A stretch of DNA of 64,000 nt from Bacteroidota bacterium (GCA_016712665.1 JADJQP010000001.1:806001-870000); one strand, 5' to 3'; numbered from the stretch's first letter, positions 10,028 to 23,209 are shown. Numbers and translations: made by a program. The notes: generated by a model from the sequence alone, not told the origin.

Positions 10028-10201
10028 CACCCTTGATACGACTACATAGTTACAACCTATTTTCATTTTTAGCAAAATATTACTTGACAATGTAATTTCT
10101 TTTTGCAATCTTTGGTATATGAATTGATTTTTACAAACAAATTTATTTGGTCCGCGAAGATGGGAATTTTTTAATTCAATGTGGGGTGGGGTTAACTCCT
10201 A

Positions 10202-11059
10202 TCAGTGAGTGAACTGGTGTTTCCACCTTCGATGTGACCAAACCCAATTCTCAGGCTGGCGTTTGATACTTTGTTCAAGATGTCGCACATAAGCTTCGGT
10301 GATTTCGCCCTCTTTTGTGTTTCTTGGATGATCAAACGCCAGTTTTAGTTTGATCTCATAGTAACCCCTTCTCAATTTCACAATTTCTCCAAAGTATACA
10401 ATATTATTATACCTTCTCGCTACAAATTCAGGGCCCTTGAAAAACGCCGTTTTTCGATTCATAAAATCATTCCAAGATACCCGTTTGGGGTCGCTTGGAT
10501 TTTGGTCGGCAATAAAGCCCCATAGAATTTCCTGGTTTTGAACATGCGCCATTTCTTTTTGCATATCCTGCACTCGTATCAGTTGTGTACCGCTACGACC
10601 TCTAAGTTTTAAATAGAGCTTGTCAAAAGCAATTTGAGTGAGTGGCATATATAATCCGGTAAATCGTCGTGGGGCTCGCCAATTGCAGAGTACCGTTGCC
10701 CATTCCCAATTAAATTGATGCGACATATAGGCCTGCCCGTTACGATTCTGTAGGGTCATTTCATCAAATACCTCCCAGTTGCATTGAATTCTTTTGTCGA
10801 GTGCTGCTTTTGAAATCGAAAAAAGTTTGATGGTTTCCACGATACTATCACACAAATTACGGTAGTATTGTTTCGCAATTGCCTCCAATTCTTCGGATGA
10901 TTTTTCAGGAAAAGATAGCCGTAGATTTTCATCGGTTATTTTTCTTCGGTATTGAATTACCTGATACAGCAATAGAAATAAACCATCAGATAGAATATAC
11001 AACAAAGTCATTGGCAACAATGAAAGCAGATAAAATAGGAAATACAAAAAATAGTACAC
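10202..11059 (-). CDS. Lysophospholipid/lipid A-type acyltransferase
   Basis: A 285-residue membrane-associated acyltransferase of the LpxL/HtrB (lipid A lauroyltransferase-like) family, which adds a secondary acyl chain to lipid A or a related lipid. An N-terminal hydrophobic anchor covers about residues 3-36. The catalytic HX4E motif is visible as H114-QFNW-E119, and the C-terminal WVWSHRRWK signature is typical. The stop of the upstream DUF4340 gene is 33 bases away on the same strand, so the two probably share a transcript. Confidence 0.92.
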   Translation of the reverse strand: MYYFLYFLFYLLSLLPMTLLYILSDGLFLLLYQVIQYRRKITDENLRLSFPEKSSEELEAIAKQYYRNLCDSIVETIKLFSISKAALDKRIQCNWEVFDEMTLQNRNGQAYMSHQFNWEWATVLCNWRAPRRFTGLYMPLTQIAFDKLYLKLRGRSGTQLIRVQDMQKEMAHVQNQEILWGFIADQNPSDPKRVSWNDFMNRKTAFFKGPEFVARRYNNIVYFGEIVKLRRGYYEIKLKLAFDHPRNTKEGEITEAYVRHLEQSIKRQPENWVWSHRRWKHQFTH

Positions 11060-11092
11060 GATGAGCGTGGTTTTGTGGTTTAGGAAACCATT

Positions 11093-12090
11093 TTATTGGA
11101 CATCCATTTCATAAAATTCTGGATAGGTCTTTAATATTCTTTCCGTTATTTTTCGGCCCACCAAAATAAAATCTTTTTTATTTAAGAGCGCAAAGAACGA
11201 ATCGTTGTCATACGAAATACCGCCTATGATAATTGGTTTTTTGGTGCCTTGTGCTGCAGGCTTAAAATAGAAGGTAATTTCTTGCATGAGTTCACCATTT
11301 CTTTGCAAACGGATGGTGGCCAATTGTCTGCCATGTTGTATGATGCTGTCTTTGTACATATACTTTTCCTCAAATCCCATGCAGTAGACATTTTCAAAAA
11401 GTGCGATATACTCTTTGGCTCTTTTATGATTTAGTGGTTTTGCAATTGGATAAGGTCCTGAGACGGAATAGGATTGAGCAGATTTTTCAATTTTAAAGGA
11501 ATATATGACCGAGTCGCTATAAAGTACCTGTATGCTTTCGATAGGGGCTGAGCCTGCTAATATTTTTTATTTCTCCATTCGTTGATGCGGGTAAAGTAGC
11601 GAACGCCAACAAAGGTATTTTGCAATGGTAGTTTTACCAAAAAAGGTCTTTTTGCATTTTCATTCAGCATATACGTTTCATTGTTTGGCCCCGGATTAAG
11701 CCCTACATAAAAGGTATGTGTTTTTTCCTTGTGATTATATATTTCTACTTTGGTATTATTGCCACTTAAATCGGTAATAACGCTATTGTGAGCAGACACC
11801 GGCACCGGCTGCGTAGGTTTTTGCTGGTTCAGCGCTGCCAACAATAGTTGAATAGCGTCTAAACGAGGATCCATGCTGTCGTTTAATTTCCATACACCAC
11901 TACTTCTGCTTAGTTTGATATTTTCGTTTTTCAGATTAGATAAAAAAATGGTCTGTATTGCTGCTGTGTCTTTGACTGTAAAATTGGCTTCTGCTTTATC
12001 AAATACTTCGGCCTCCTCTCGAAAAACAAAGTAATACGTCAAGGCGCTCAGAATAAGTAATGCTAGCAGATACCCAAAATTTCTTTTCAT
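11093..12090 (-). CDS. DUF4340 domain protein (frameshifted)
   Basis: A DUF4340 family protein of about 332 residues once the frame is repaired. An N-terminal membrane helix (MKRNFGYLLALLILSALTYY) is followed by the extracytoplasmic domain with the conserved NETYMLNENAKRPFLVKLP-like region and RINEWRNKK. The frame breaks at an A6 run (plus-strand T at 11563-11568): one added base continues the protein as ILAGSAPIESIQVLY and on to the C-terminal end YEMDVQ. The preferred start is the ATG at 12090 because the hydrophobic segment follows directly; an ATG nine bases earlier is possible. In other Bacteroidota this family often accompanies Gld-type ABC transporters, none of which is here. Function unknown. 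Confidence 0.85.
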
Positions 12091-12212
12091 AAATTGCAAA
12101 AATAATGCTTTTGCCTCATGAACAACAGATAATTACGAATTGCTTCTGAAGGATTTCCTAACTAGTATGTAGTGCTAAATAATTACGCAGAATCCCTATT
12201 TGGAAGATCGGT

Positions 12213-15200
12213 TTATCGCACTAATATAACATCTCCTTTTTTCATATAGTCATTTCCGTCGGCATGACAATGATACCTGAATATATAGAAATACGTTTCC
12301 ATATCCATGGCCTTTCCACCAAAGGTGCCATCCCAGCCACGCAATGGATCTACAGTGCCCCATACCTTGTTACCCCATCGGTCATAAACATCCAATTGTA
12401 TTAGGTCAAATCCTGCTGCCGTAACAATGCGCCAAATATCATTTTTCCCATCACCATTCGGACTAAATGCATTGGGCACAAACACCTCATCGCAACAAGG
12501 TCCCGGATCAATGAATACAGAATCCGTTGCGGAGCATCCATTGGCATCCGTAACTACCAAGCCGTAATATCCTGTTCGTAATTTGGTTGCCGTTGCGCCT
12601 GTTTGAATTGGATTGGTGGTCCACATATAGATATATGGAGGCTCTCCTCCAATAATGTTGGCTGTTGCAGAACCTTCATCACCATAGCCATAACAACCAA
12701 TATCTTTTTTATTAAAGACAATGCTCATTGGATTGGTGGGATATCCCACAGCTATAATGGTATCATAAATGCAGCCTGAACTGTCAATGACGCTCAAAGT
12801 ATAGGTTCCTATTTTAATATCATGGAATTCTCCGGTTTTATTAATGTATAAACCCGGTCGTAATTTGTACGTATAATCTGCTCGGCCTCCCGTGCCGCTG
12901 GCAAATATTTTTCCGTCAGTCAAATCGTTACATTTTGTAGGTTCAATGGTAACATTGGTGCCCACTTTGTCAGGTTCAATTAATATCACCAAAGTATCTG
13001 CAATACACTCTTTGCTATCTTTAATATAAATAATATGGGTACCTGCTCCCAGATTTCCAAAATAACCGCTTAGTGAATAATTTCCACCATTGATGGCATA
13101 GGTAAGTGGAGGTACACCACCTATTGCTGTTACTTCTATTGCTCCATTCAAATCGCCGTGGCAAGTAGGTTCGGTATATTTAATATCAGAAGATAGTATT
13201 TGCAGATTTTGCAAAACAGTTACCGTGGTAGTGGCAGTACATCCACTTGCATCCGTAGCCGTAACGGTATAGGTCCCACCTTGTAATAAAGTGAAAATAC
13301 CCGGTGTAAATTGATTTCCTATATTGGGAGAAATCGAGTAACTAATGTTTCCAGTGCCACCTTGTGCTACTGCGGAAATACTTCCGGTTGTATCAAAATA
13401 ACAGGTAATGTCGGTATGCGTAACGGTTGTAAAAACGATAGCAGGTGGTTCTGTTAGTGTAATATTTTCTACAGAATCTTTACATCCATGCATATCGGTT
13501 ACAATTAAAGTATACGTTCCGGCAAATAAGGATCCATAGGTTCCTATTGAGCTATTAATTCCTCCGGGCATCAAGGTAAATAAATACATCGGACTTCCAC
13601 CGGTGGCTGTGGTCACAATAATTCCATCATTGCCCCCGTGACAAGTGATATTGGTGGTGGAGATCAGTGTCAAATCAAGCACTTGGGGTTGAGTGATGGT
13701 AATCGTTGTGGTAGCTGTACATCCATTGGCATCAGTTGCGGTAATGGTATACAAACCAGCAAATAAATTATTGAAAATTCCATTTATGTTATTCACAGCT
13801 CCGGGATTTAAAGTATAGCTAATTAAACCCACTCCACCACTTGCATTGGTGTTGATACCGCCATTATTTTGGCCAAAGCAAAGCACATGCGTGAGGGTGG
13901 TGCCATTGAACTGAACGATTGTTGGTTCATTTACGGTTTGCGTATTGGTTAATGTACATCCATTGGCATCCGTAATGGTAACCGTATACACATTTTGTGG
14001 CAGTCCTACAAAATTACCATTCGCATTGGTGATATTCAATGGTTGGAGATTATAGCTTAATGGATTGGTTCCCCCTACGGCGTTCACAGAAACAGTACCA
14101 TTTATCTGTCCAAAGCAAATAATGTCAGTAGCTGTGGCATTGGTAATGGTAATAGCGGTCGGCTCAAACAAAAAGGAAGTCGATGTTGCTGTACAGCCAT
14201 TCGCGTCAGTCACCACTATGGTATACGTATTGCCAGCAAGGTTTACAAAGGCGCCTGTATTATTGGTAATATTATTTGGTAAAAGAGTATAGGAAATAGT
14301 ACCGGTGCCTCCACTTGCATTCGCATTTAGGGTGCCATTACTTTGTCCATTGCACGTAACGGGTGTATTGGTAATAGAATTAATTACTACAGGGCTTGGT
14401 TCCGGAACAAAGGCAGTAGTGGAAGTGCTACAACCATTTGCATCGGTGGCCGTTATGGTATATGTCACATTACCCAATAACCCATTAAAGGTGCTAGGGG
14501 GTACAAAATTTCCTGCTGGAGATATCACATATGAAATGGGTTGGGTACCACCAATGGTAGGACAGGCAATGATACCGTTTGCTGCATTAAAGCAGAGGCT
14601 ACTTGTGGCCACCACGTTGCCAAATACTAATGTGGCTGGTTGAGTGATGGTAACAATTGTGGAAAGTGTACATCCATAAATATCTGTGCCGGTGATGGTG
14701 TAGATGCCTGCAGCAAGACCGGTAAATGCTCCGGTATTGTTATTAATATTATTGGGCAATAGCACATAGTTAATCGGACCATTTCCACCTGTAACACTCA
14801 GTGTGATGGTACCATTATTTCCGTTATTACAAAATACATTTGTTACCGCGGTATTCACTAGCACCGGACCTACATAGGTAGTTACCACTGCGATGCTGCT
14901 CGCTGTGCAACCCGAGGCGTCTTTTACAGTAAGGGTATAGGTACCGGCACATAATGCGGCAAATACATTGGGCACTTGATAAGCCCCGCCATTAATGGAG
15001 TAGGTATGGGCGCCGGTTCCATTGGCGCTAGTTAGTGTAAGTGTTCCATCACAGCCCGGATTACATGTGGCATTCACCATCGTTACAGATGTAATGACTG
15101 GAGGGTTGGGGGTTACGATAGTAACAATTGAGGATAGGGTACAATTGTTTGCATCTTTTACAATTATTGTGTAGGTCCCTACCGATAAATTGTTGAATGT

Positions 15201-18200
15201 ATTGGAAGCTTGATAGGCCCCGCCATTGATGTTATAGGTATAAGTAGGTGTGGCCCCATTTGCTGATATGGTACAAGAAGCATCACCACCGGGTACGCAA
15301 GTAGGTATGGTAGTGGTAATCTGTGAAATTTGCAAAGGCGTTGGCTGAGTAACTGTTACTGTAGTACTTACACTACAATTGTTTAAATCGGTAGCTGTGA
15401 TGGTATAGGTAATGGCACTTAATCCGGTAAATATGCCTGATGCATTATTAATATTATTGGGTTGAATATTGTAGTTCATATTGCCGATACCACCGCTTGC
15501 AGTAGCTTGTATAGTGGCATTGTTGCCGCCGTTACAGCTCACCGGGGTCATAATGATATTGGTAAATACTACTGGGGTGGGCGTTCCTATAGTGAATTGT
15601 GATGTTTTGGTACAACCATTGGCATCCGTCACGGTAACGGTATATGTAATAGCAGAGAGACCTGTAAAAATTCCGGTTGCATTTGTGATATTAAGGGGTT
15701 GTATAGTATAAGAAAGTGCTCCGTTTCCACCATTTGCGCTCACTACCGCAGTGCCATCATTTCCATTAAAGCAGGTGACATCTGTGGTTGACACATTCGT
15801 AATGGTAATCACCGGAGGTTGTGAAACGTTTACCACGGTGCTAATTGTACAACCATTCGCGTCACTAACAACAATAGTGTATGTACCTTGTACAAGATTT
15901 TGGAATATCCCATTATTGTTTACTACAGCTCCTGGAGTTAAGGTATAGGTTATCAAACCATTTCCGCCGGTAATGGTAGTTATGATTTGGCCTGTATTTC
16001 CACCATTGCAAATCACATTGGTAACATTGGTATTGATTTGACTCGGACCATTTGCCGTGCTAATACTAAACGTACCGGTACCAGTACAACCATTGCCATC
16101 GAGGATGTTTACCGTGTATACACCGGTACACAAACCTGTAAATGTACTGCTTGCCTGAAAGGGTCCAGCATTGAGGGCATACGTATATACGCCATTGCCA
16201 CCGGTAGCTGTCAATACAACCGTGCCATCGCAACCAGGATTGCAGGAGGCAGGCGTAGTAGCTGCATTGGTTAGTTGTACTAGTGAAGCCTGATTCAAGA
16301 ATACAACCGTAGTGACGGTACAATTATTTAAATCTGTTGATGTGATGGTATATGTACCTGTGGCCAAATTCGTGAAAACTCCTGTTTGGTTAATCACATT
16401 TCCAGGTTGAAGCTTGTAATCAAAGCCACCCACACCGCCGGTGGTTTGAACAGAAATAATTCCATTATTTCCTCCAAAACAACTGACAGGTGTTATGTTT
16501 ACCATACTCCATACAATTTGTGGCGCCTGGTTAATCAGGAATACAGCCGAGATTGTGCATCCATTGCTATCCACTGCCAGTAAGGTATATTGTCCTACAC
16601 TCAATCCAAAAAATGCGCCATTCAGATTGGTGATATTTGGTGGTAACAATGTATAATAAATAGTACCGGTACCCCCTGAGGCAGAGCTCGTTACCAATCC
16701 ATTATTGCCACCATAGCAAGGAATATCCCGATTATCTACCGAATCCCAAATAAGAGGTGGAGGCTGCGAAATCAAAATATTTTGGGTAGCACTGCAACCA
16801 TTTGCATCTGTTACAGATACGGTATAGTTATTTGCGAAGAGGTTATTAAATACTCCATTTCCATTTGCAATGGCACCCGGATTGAGTAAATAGGTTAGCA
16901 AACCGACACCACCGGTTGCAGTAACATTGATACTAGCTGTGTTATTTCCGTAACACAAAATGCCGCTTGTAGTTACATTGGTAATGGATGGGGAGGCTGG
17001 GTTGGTAATCTGAATGGTTGAACTGGAGGTGCATCCATTTGCATCTGTAGCTACAATTGTATAAATAGAAACACCAATATTAGTAAATACATTGGATGCC
17101 TGAGGAGGATTTCCATTAATACTATACACGTACGTTGGAACTCCACCTGCAGCTGTAACGGTAATAGTAGCATTGTTACCAGGTACGCAATTCGGGGTAG
17201 TACCAACTAAATTGGTGATGGCGAATGTAGGAGGCGAGGTGATGGTAAATGAGGAGGTAAGCGTACATCCATTGGCATCCGTGGCGGTCACTGTATAGGT
17301 GGCGGTCGGAAGATTGGTAAAATTTCCCGTAATATTGGTAATATTCCCCGGCATTAAATTGTAATTAAGTATTCCGGTGCCACCTACTGCAGGGGCATCA
17401 ATGGTTCCATTATTCGCATTGAAACAAGTGACATTTGTAAAGGCAGTATTGTTCCAGTTGATGGCCGGAGGATTGGTGATATTAAATGTGGTGGTAAGGG
17501 TACAACCATTAGCATCCGTAACGGTTACGGTATAATTGTTTGCAACCAAGGGATTGAAAATGCCCGTAATATTATTGAGATTTCCAGGTTGTAGAGTGTA
17601 GATCAGTTGCCCATTTCCTCCACTGGCATTTACAGTAATGGCTCCATTGGTAAGTCCATTACAGGTAATATTGGTAAAATTGGTAGCATTCCAAACAATA
17701 AGAGAAGGCTGAACAATACTGGCTAATGTAGTAATCACACAATTGTTTGCATCAGTTGCTGTGATGGTATAATTATTAACCGGTAGGTTATTGAAAATGC
17801 CGGTATTATTGGTTAAGCCAAGTGGGTTAATAACAAAGGTGATAAGCCCTACCCCTCCTGCTACAGTCGCTATAATCGATCCTGTATTGGCACCAGCGCA
17901 ATTTGCCTGATTTACCGCCACATTACTAAAGGAAGGGGCATTGGGATTTATTAAATTAAATACACTGGTTTTGGTGCAATTATTGGCGTCTTTTACCTGA
18001 ATGGTATAGGTACCGATATTAAGGTTTCCAAATGTATTCAGACCTTGAAAAATGCCGCCGTTAATGCTATATCCATAAGGCGCAATGCCACCAGTTGCAG
18101 TGATGGTAATGCTGCCATCAGAGCCGGGTACACAACTGGGGGGCACAGAGGTGATATTACTAATAATAAGCGGATTGGGTTGTGTAACGGTTATGACTGT

Positions 18201-21200
18201 AGTCGCACTGCAACCGGCTGCATCAACACCTGTGATTGTGTAAGTGCCTGCAGTCAAATTAGGAAATACCCCAGTTAGGTTATTAATACCTCCTGGGTTA
18301 ATGGTATAGTTGGGCACGCCCGTGCCACCTGAAGTGCTAACAGATATGGCTCCTGTATTGCCTCCATTGCAAAGGACATTTGTAATTATAGGGGCATTAA
18401 ATGTCAGCGAGGGAGCGATGCCGATTACAGCAATGCTCGAAACGGTGCATCCGTTGGCATCTGTGGCTACTACAGTATACGTGTTTACCGCTAATCCAGG
18501 AAACGCGCCGGTAAGATTGGTAACAGCACCTGGATTCAAAGTATAGCTGATGGTACCTGTGCCCCCTGTTGCCGTGGCATTAATACTTCCGGTGCCAATA
18601 CCGGTACACGGTAAATTGGTGATGGTAAAATTTGACCAGTTTAAAATAGGAGGTAAAATTAGATTAATTACTATTGATGAAGTACAACCACTTGCGTCCA
18701 CTACTGTAACCGTATAGGTGCCACCAGCAATCCCCGGAAATTGACCTGTATTGTTGGTAATATTATTGGGCAGTAAAGTGAATGTGTAAGGAGGTACACC
18801 ACCGCTTGCAGTGACGCTTATAATTCCCAACTGATTGGCGCAGGCGGGAGGTGTTGTATTATTAACCAACACGGGCGCATTGTTATTAACAAGCAATACG
18901 TTTCCCACCTTGGTACAACCATTGGCATCTTTAATCGTTACTAAATATAAACCTGCAGTTAGTCCTGTGAAGGTACCGCTCGCCTGATAGGCACCTGCAC
19001 CTATTTTGAACTGGTAAGGAGGAACACCCCCAATACCAACCAAAGTAAAGGAACCATTATTACCCGGAACACAAGTCGGATTGACTACAATTCCATTCCC
19101 AAATCCAAGGAGAGGAGGTTGTGTAATGCTAATGGCAGTAGTAACTGAGCATCCATTGGCATCCACTGCGGTTATCGTATAATTTCCGGAAGCTTTGTTG
19201 GTAAATATTCCGGTTGCATTGGTGATGGCGCCGGGATTTAAAGTATAATTGACTATTGGTGTACCGCCTGTGGTGGTAATGGTAACGCCACCGGTGGCTG
19301 CGCCATTACACAACACATTGGTAATGGTGACATTGGTAATTACCAATGCCGGCGCTTGTGTGATGCTTACGGTAGTGGTAGCTGTGCAACCATTGGCATC
19401 CGTTGCCAGAATGGTATAAACATTCACTCCCAAATTGAGAAAATTACCCGTAATATTATTGACATTTCCTGGATTGAGATTATAGGTAACGGTTCCAAAC
19501 CCGCCTCCAGCAAGGGCTGTAATGGTGCCGTTGGCCAAGCCATTGCACGTAATATTGGTCTTATTAACGGTTGCCCAAGTAAGGCCTAAGGCTTGAATAA
19601 TAGATAATGAAGTGGTAATACTACAATTGTTTGCATCTTTTGCGGTAATCGTATAGGTGCCTGCAGCAAGTCCTGTAAAATTACCTACTGCATTGGTAAT
19701 ACCACCGGGATTGAGCGTATAGGTGATGGCCCCCACACCGCCACTTGCATTGGTCAATATTTGTCCAATATTACCGGCGTTGCAAGCAATGTTTATTGCA
19801 GTGGCATTATTCCAAACAAGGGGCGTTGGTTGGGTAATCGTAGCTGTCGCGGTCTTGGTACATCCAAGTCCACTAGTAATGGTAACAGTATAAACTCCTG
19901 CTGCCAAATTGCTAAATAGATGAGGAGAGCCATTGGCATTGATACCGCCTGGATTTAGGGTGAAGGTAAGTGGATTGTTTCCTACTACTCCAGTTGCCAG
20001 TATGGAACCGGTACTTTGTCCATTACATAACACATTGCTTGGTGTTAAGGTCAGAGAAGGTGCGGGTTGTACCGTAATGGTAATGACATCGGTAATGGAT
20101 GCACAATTGCTGTATGTAGCCGTAACCGTGTAGGTGGTGGTTGCCGCAGGAGATAGGGTTGTATTGAATACGGCAGGGTTTGCAACACCAGCAGCCGGCG
20201 ACCAGTTAAACACCAAACCCGGATCATAAGTGCCATTGATTACTACACCATATCCCTGGCAAATAGTGGTGTCATTATTGGCAAGTGTAAATTTAGGTGG
20301 GTCTTTTACATAAATGGTTACACTATCAATAATGTTGTTACATCTATCTTTCAATTTTATTTTTATGGTTTCGGTACCTTCTGTAATGAGGTCATTGATG
20401 GGTAAAATATTGATGGTTTTCAGGGTATCATTAATATTGTTTGAAAAAATATGGTTGGTGGCAATAATCGGGTAGTCAGTTCCATTGGTAGCCGTTCCAC
20501 TAATGAGTAATTGAACGGTATCGATATTAACCACAGCCTGAAAAATTTGTCGATGTATTTTTAGGATTGCTGTATCACAACCTTCAAATACATAGGGAAT
20601 GCCACCTTGTAAGGAGTCGGTTTTTACACTGAGCTTCACATTATTTGATTTCAAACTTCCTGCTTTTAAGAATACCCCAGAATCCAGAATATGATCAAAC
20701 CCATCTGCTATCGCAAGTTTTAAGTGATACGTACTACAAGGTTGAATTGATGCCTGTGCAGTAAATAAATGGGTAAATCCTCATAGGTTACGGATGTGCC
20801 ACCCGTATTATTGGTGTATAAGTTAATAAATGGAGAGCCCGGTCCCATATTGGTGCAGTTTGGCAAAGCGCCACCCGGATAAATGACGCCACTATTTACC
20901 GAATTGATTGCTACAGGGATATTGGTACCCGGTACAAGAGCAATATTTTTTGGGATGGCATAACCTGGTCCTGAAATGAAAAATCCGAATACATCATTGT
21001 AGTTGCTACAATTGAATTGAGGATATTCTTCAGACCCAAATACATATTGAAAAAAAATGGAATCGCCATTGGCGGTAAAATCAAATTCGAGGATGCAGCG
21101 ATCGTAGGTATTTACTCCGGCTAACACAGTAAGGTCGGCATCGCCACCGGTTCCTTGATTGGCATTTGCAAAATTTATTTGGGCACCATTTACACCATAG

Positions 21201-21526
21201 TTGGGTGGGTTGGTTGCGGCCAGACCGGTTGTTAGCACTATACCACTGTCGATACCCAGATTGGCATTGCTCGCCACAAAAATACCAGATTGGTTTCCAT
21301 TACATTGAACAGCTGCGTTCGATAAAATTACCCCCGGGCCTACCAGCTTTTGCGCCAATTGATTGGCAACATTGGTATTGGTAACGGCAATTTGAGCCTT
21401 ACCTATGACCGTTACAAAAAGTATGAAGCTTGCCAAAAGGGAAGCCTTCCTGAGCAAGGAGATGCATGGTATCATTTTCTGCATAGTGTTTTTTATTGAG
21501 GTAGAGATCTTATGTGATTTTTTCAA
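12213..21526 (-). CDS. Giant SprB-repeat adhesin with T9SS type B sorting domain (frameshifted)
   Basis: About 3,100 residues. A signal peptide (best start the ATG at 21484; a TTG at 21526 is in frame) leads into a choice-of-anchor L-type domain (FVASNANLGIDSGIVL, then YVFGSEEYPQF), a Calx-beta-like segment, about 32 SprB-like repeats of roughly 78 residues, and a C-terminal type B sorting domain (FVPNAFSPNGDGKNDIW to the stop). Each repeat carries a cysteine near its start (CNG or CVPG) and one in DANGC, so one disulfide per repeat is plausible. The frame breaks near 20779-20781: one missing G (minus strand) separates two open parts that rejoin as YEGFTHLFTAQAS. SprB-like proteins are T9SS-exported, cell-surface adhesins propelled in gliding. 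No neighbouring PorP/SprF gene directly follows. Confidence 0.92.
12510..20070 (-). repeat. Array of about 32 SprB-like repeats
   Basis: Coding tandem repeats of 77-80 residues (about 234-240 bases), each with TN(V/I).C.G...G.I near its start, a Tyr-rich middle, and Y(T)(I/V)..DANGC near its end. They are diverged at DNA level but nearly constant in length. Two classes exist: type A (LNPG.ITN.TG.F, ending TQP) and type B (CVPG or CNPG, SINGG.YQ, ending NPNAP-like). Confidence 0.85.
15060..19073 (-). repeat. Four-repeat super-period of 945 bases inside the adhesin
   Basis: The codon for the leading cysteine of successive type B repeats lies at 19071, 18132, 17187, 16242 and 15297, giving spacings of 939, 945, 945 and 945 bases, i.e. 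one type B repeat followed by three others. A further type B repeat is directly adjacent at 15063 (234 bases on). Confidence 0.8.
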
Positions 21527-21721
21527 TAAAAAAACCTATTCAAACAGCCAAAAATAGTGCCAATGGTAGCGTTTCCCAAAAATTATACAAAGCCTTCATC
21601 ATATTCTAGTACCTTATGTCATGTTTGTGTCAAATAAGCTAAGTAGCGATTTCTTAAGGGGCAAAAACGAATTAAATAATAATATATATTTAAACAATTA
21701 TTTGTCAGTATAATGAGTTGC

Positions 21722-23050
21722 TTATTTATCAAATTGCAACTCGTGGCCCCCTTGTTTAATGGTCAAACTTCTAATGGAATGGTCTGTTTCTTTTTTTAAA
21801 ATTAGTTTGATACCGGCCGCATCATTTTTATATTCCAGCTCGCTCACTTTCTCTAACTCAAACGCACTTTGCCCGCTTGCTTGTGCCCATAATTGATTTT
21901 TTTGGGTAAACAAAGTAATTTTCATTTGTAGGGAGGCATTTTCGTAAACACCTTCTTTTGATTGAAGTTCGGCAAGGCTGAGTGGCTTTTTTTCAAAATT
22001 TGGAATCTCATATGGGTAGTTATATGCAGCATTTAAAAGCGCGATGGCAATATCATTTATTTCAAAATTCATTCCATTTCCTAAAATGCAGAACCCATTG
22101 CTATCTAAAGGATTATACCCAAGTATCGATTGGAAATTATCAATCCCCCCGGTATGACCATAAAATTCTTTTCCGTCAAAAGGCATCACAACCATCCCAT
22201 AGCCGTACCCCTCTTTCATGGTTTTCATTTTTTGCAACATTGGCTCCGAAATTAATTTTCCTTGAAAAAGAGCTTCAATAAATAAACATAAATCTTTGGC
22301 TGTAGAGACTATATTTCCCGCACCGTGCGGTATAGACATATCGGTTTCAGTCGTTTTCACCCATTCCTTATTTACATATGCATAGGACTGCGCTTCATTA
22401 CTGCTGGTATTAATTTTGATTCCGACTCTTGTGTCGGCAAGTTTGGCTTTAAAGCAAATTCGTCGCATCAGTTGCATACCAAAGCTACTTTTTGTGACCT
22501 TTTCAATAATCATGGACAATAATACATAACCGGTATTGCTATAATTGTATTTTGAATCAGGTTCAAAATCGCTGGGCAATTTTTCAAAAATATGAATGAG
22601 TTCAGAGTCGCTTTTTGCTGTTTCCATATAGGACCTAAACGACTCTTGTTTGGTAAAGTTGGCGATACCGCTTCGGTGCATAAGCAAGTGCTCAATGGTA
22701 ATTTTACTACTATTTTTTATCGTTGGAAAAAAGACGTCCAAGGTGGTTTGCAAACCAAGCATTTTTTCTTCAATCAACTGCAAAATCATCACAGCGGTAA
22801 ACATTTTACTAATGGAACCGATGCGAAACTGCGTATACACATTCGACCTTTTTTTGCCTGAAACCTCAGCCATTCCTATGGCTTTATCATACGTATACAA
22901 ACCCTTCTGATAGAGACAAACCGTACTCATGGCTCTATTGTTTTTATCTAATGCCGTAAAATACTTGTTGAGTTTATTGGTGTCTAGTTGTGCAGATAAA
23001 TGGAAGTTTGCGCAGCACAAAAGCAACAGAAGGTAGCCTGTTTTTTTCAT
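21722..23050 (-). CDS. Secreted serine hydrolase, class C beta-lactamase family
   Basis: An exported serine hydrolase of the beta-lactamase/D-alanyl-D-alanine peptidase fold. With the start at 23050 the protein opens with a clean signal peptide (MKKTGYLLLLLCC..LSAQ); the longer reading from 23116 adds 22 unlikely residues. The active-site tetrad S79-ISK-82, the YSN motif (in NYSNTGY) and HTGG near residue 300 correspond to SxxK, YxN and KTG. A C-terminal beta-rich extension (about 350-442) resembles DUF3471-type tails. The substrate is unknown; peptides, esters or cell-wall fragments are all possible. It stands alone, divergent from gpsA. Confidence 0.88.
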   Translation of the reverse strand: MKKTGYLLLLLCCANFHLSAQLDTNKLNKYFTALDKNNRAMSTVCLYQKGLYTYDKAIGMAEVSGKKRSNVYTQFRIGSISKMFTAVMILQLIEEKMLGLQTTLDVFFPTIKNSSKITIEHLLMHRSGIANFTKQESFRSYMETAKSDSELIHIFEKLPSDFEPDSKYNYSNTGYVLLSMIIEKVTKSSFGMQLMRRICFKAKLADTRVGIKINTSSNEAQSYAYVNKEWVKTTETDMSIPHGAGNIVSTAKDLCLFIEALFQGKLISEPMLQKMKTMKEGYGYGMVVMPFDGKEFYGHTGGIDNFQSILGYNPLDSNGFCILGNGMNFEINDIAIALLNAAYNYPYEIPNFEKKPLSLAELQSKEGVYENASLQMKITLFTQKNQLWAQASGQSAFELEKVSELEYKNDAAGIKLILKKETDHSIRSLTIKQGGHELQFDK

Positions 23051-23209
23051 CTCTTTGAAATTGGTATTTAGGTGCAATAGTAGTATGTTGGGGGTAAAAG
23101 TACTATTATTATCCAAAAGCGGTATTCTCTAGATGAACGGATATGAAAAGAGAACAAAAGTTTTATAAACGAATTGTTGAATGTACCTTAGTGCCGGAAT
23201 CGTATTATT

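Noticed and set aside
14065..19589. Several plus-strand open frames of 60-110 codons inside the adhesin
   Set aside because: They are antisense shadows of the repeat array: low-complexity Val/Pro/Thr-rich translations that recur with the repeat period and have no independent start or promoter.
12510..20070. The regular repeats as a CRISPR array
   Set aside because: Unit length about 236 bases, all in one reading frame and without short identical repeats and unique spacers.
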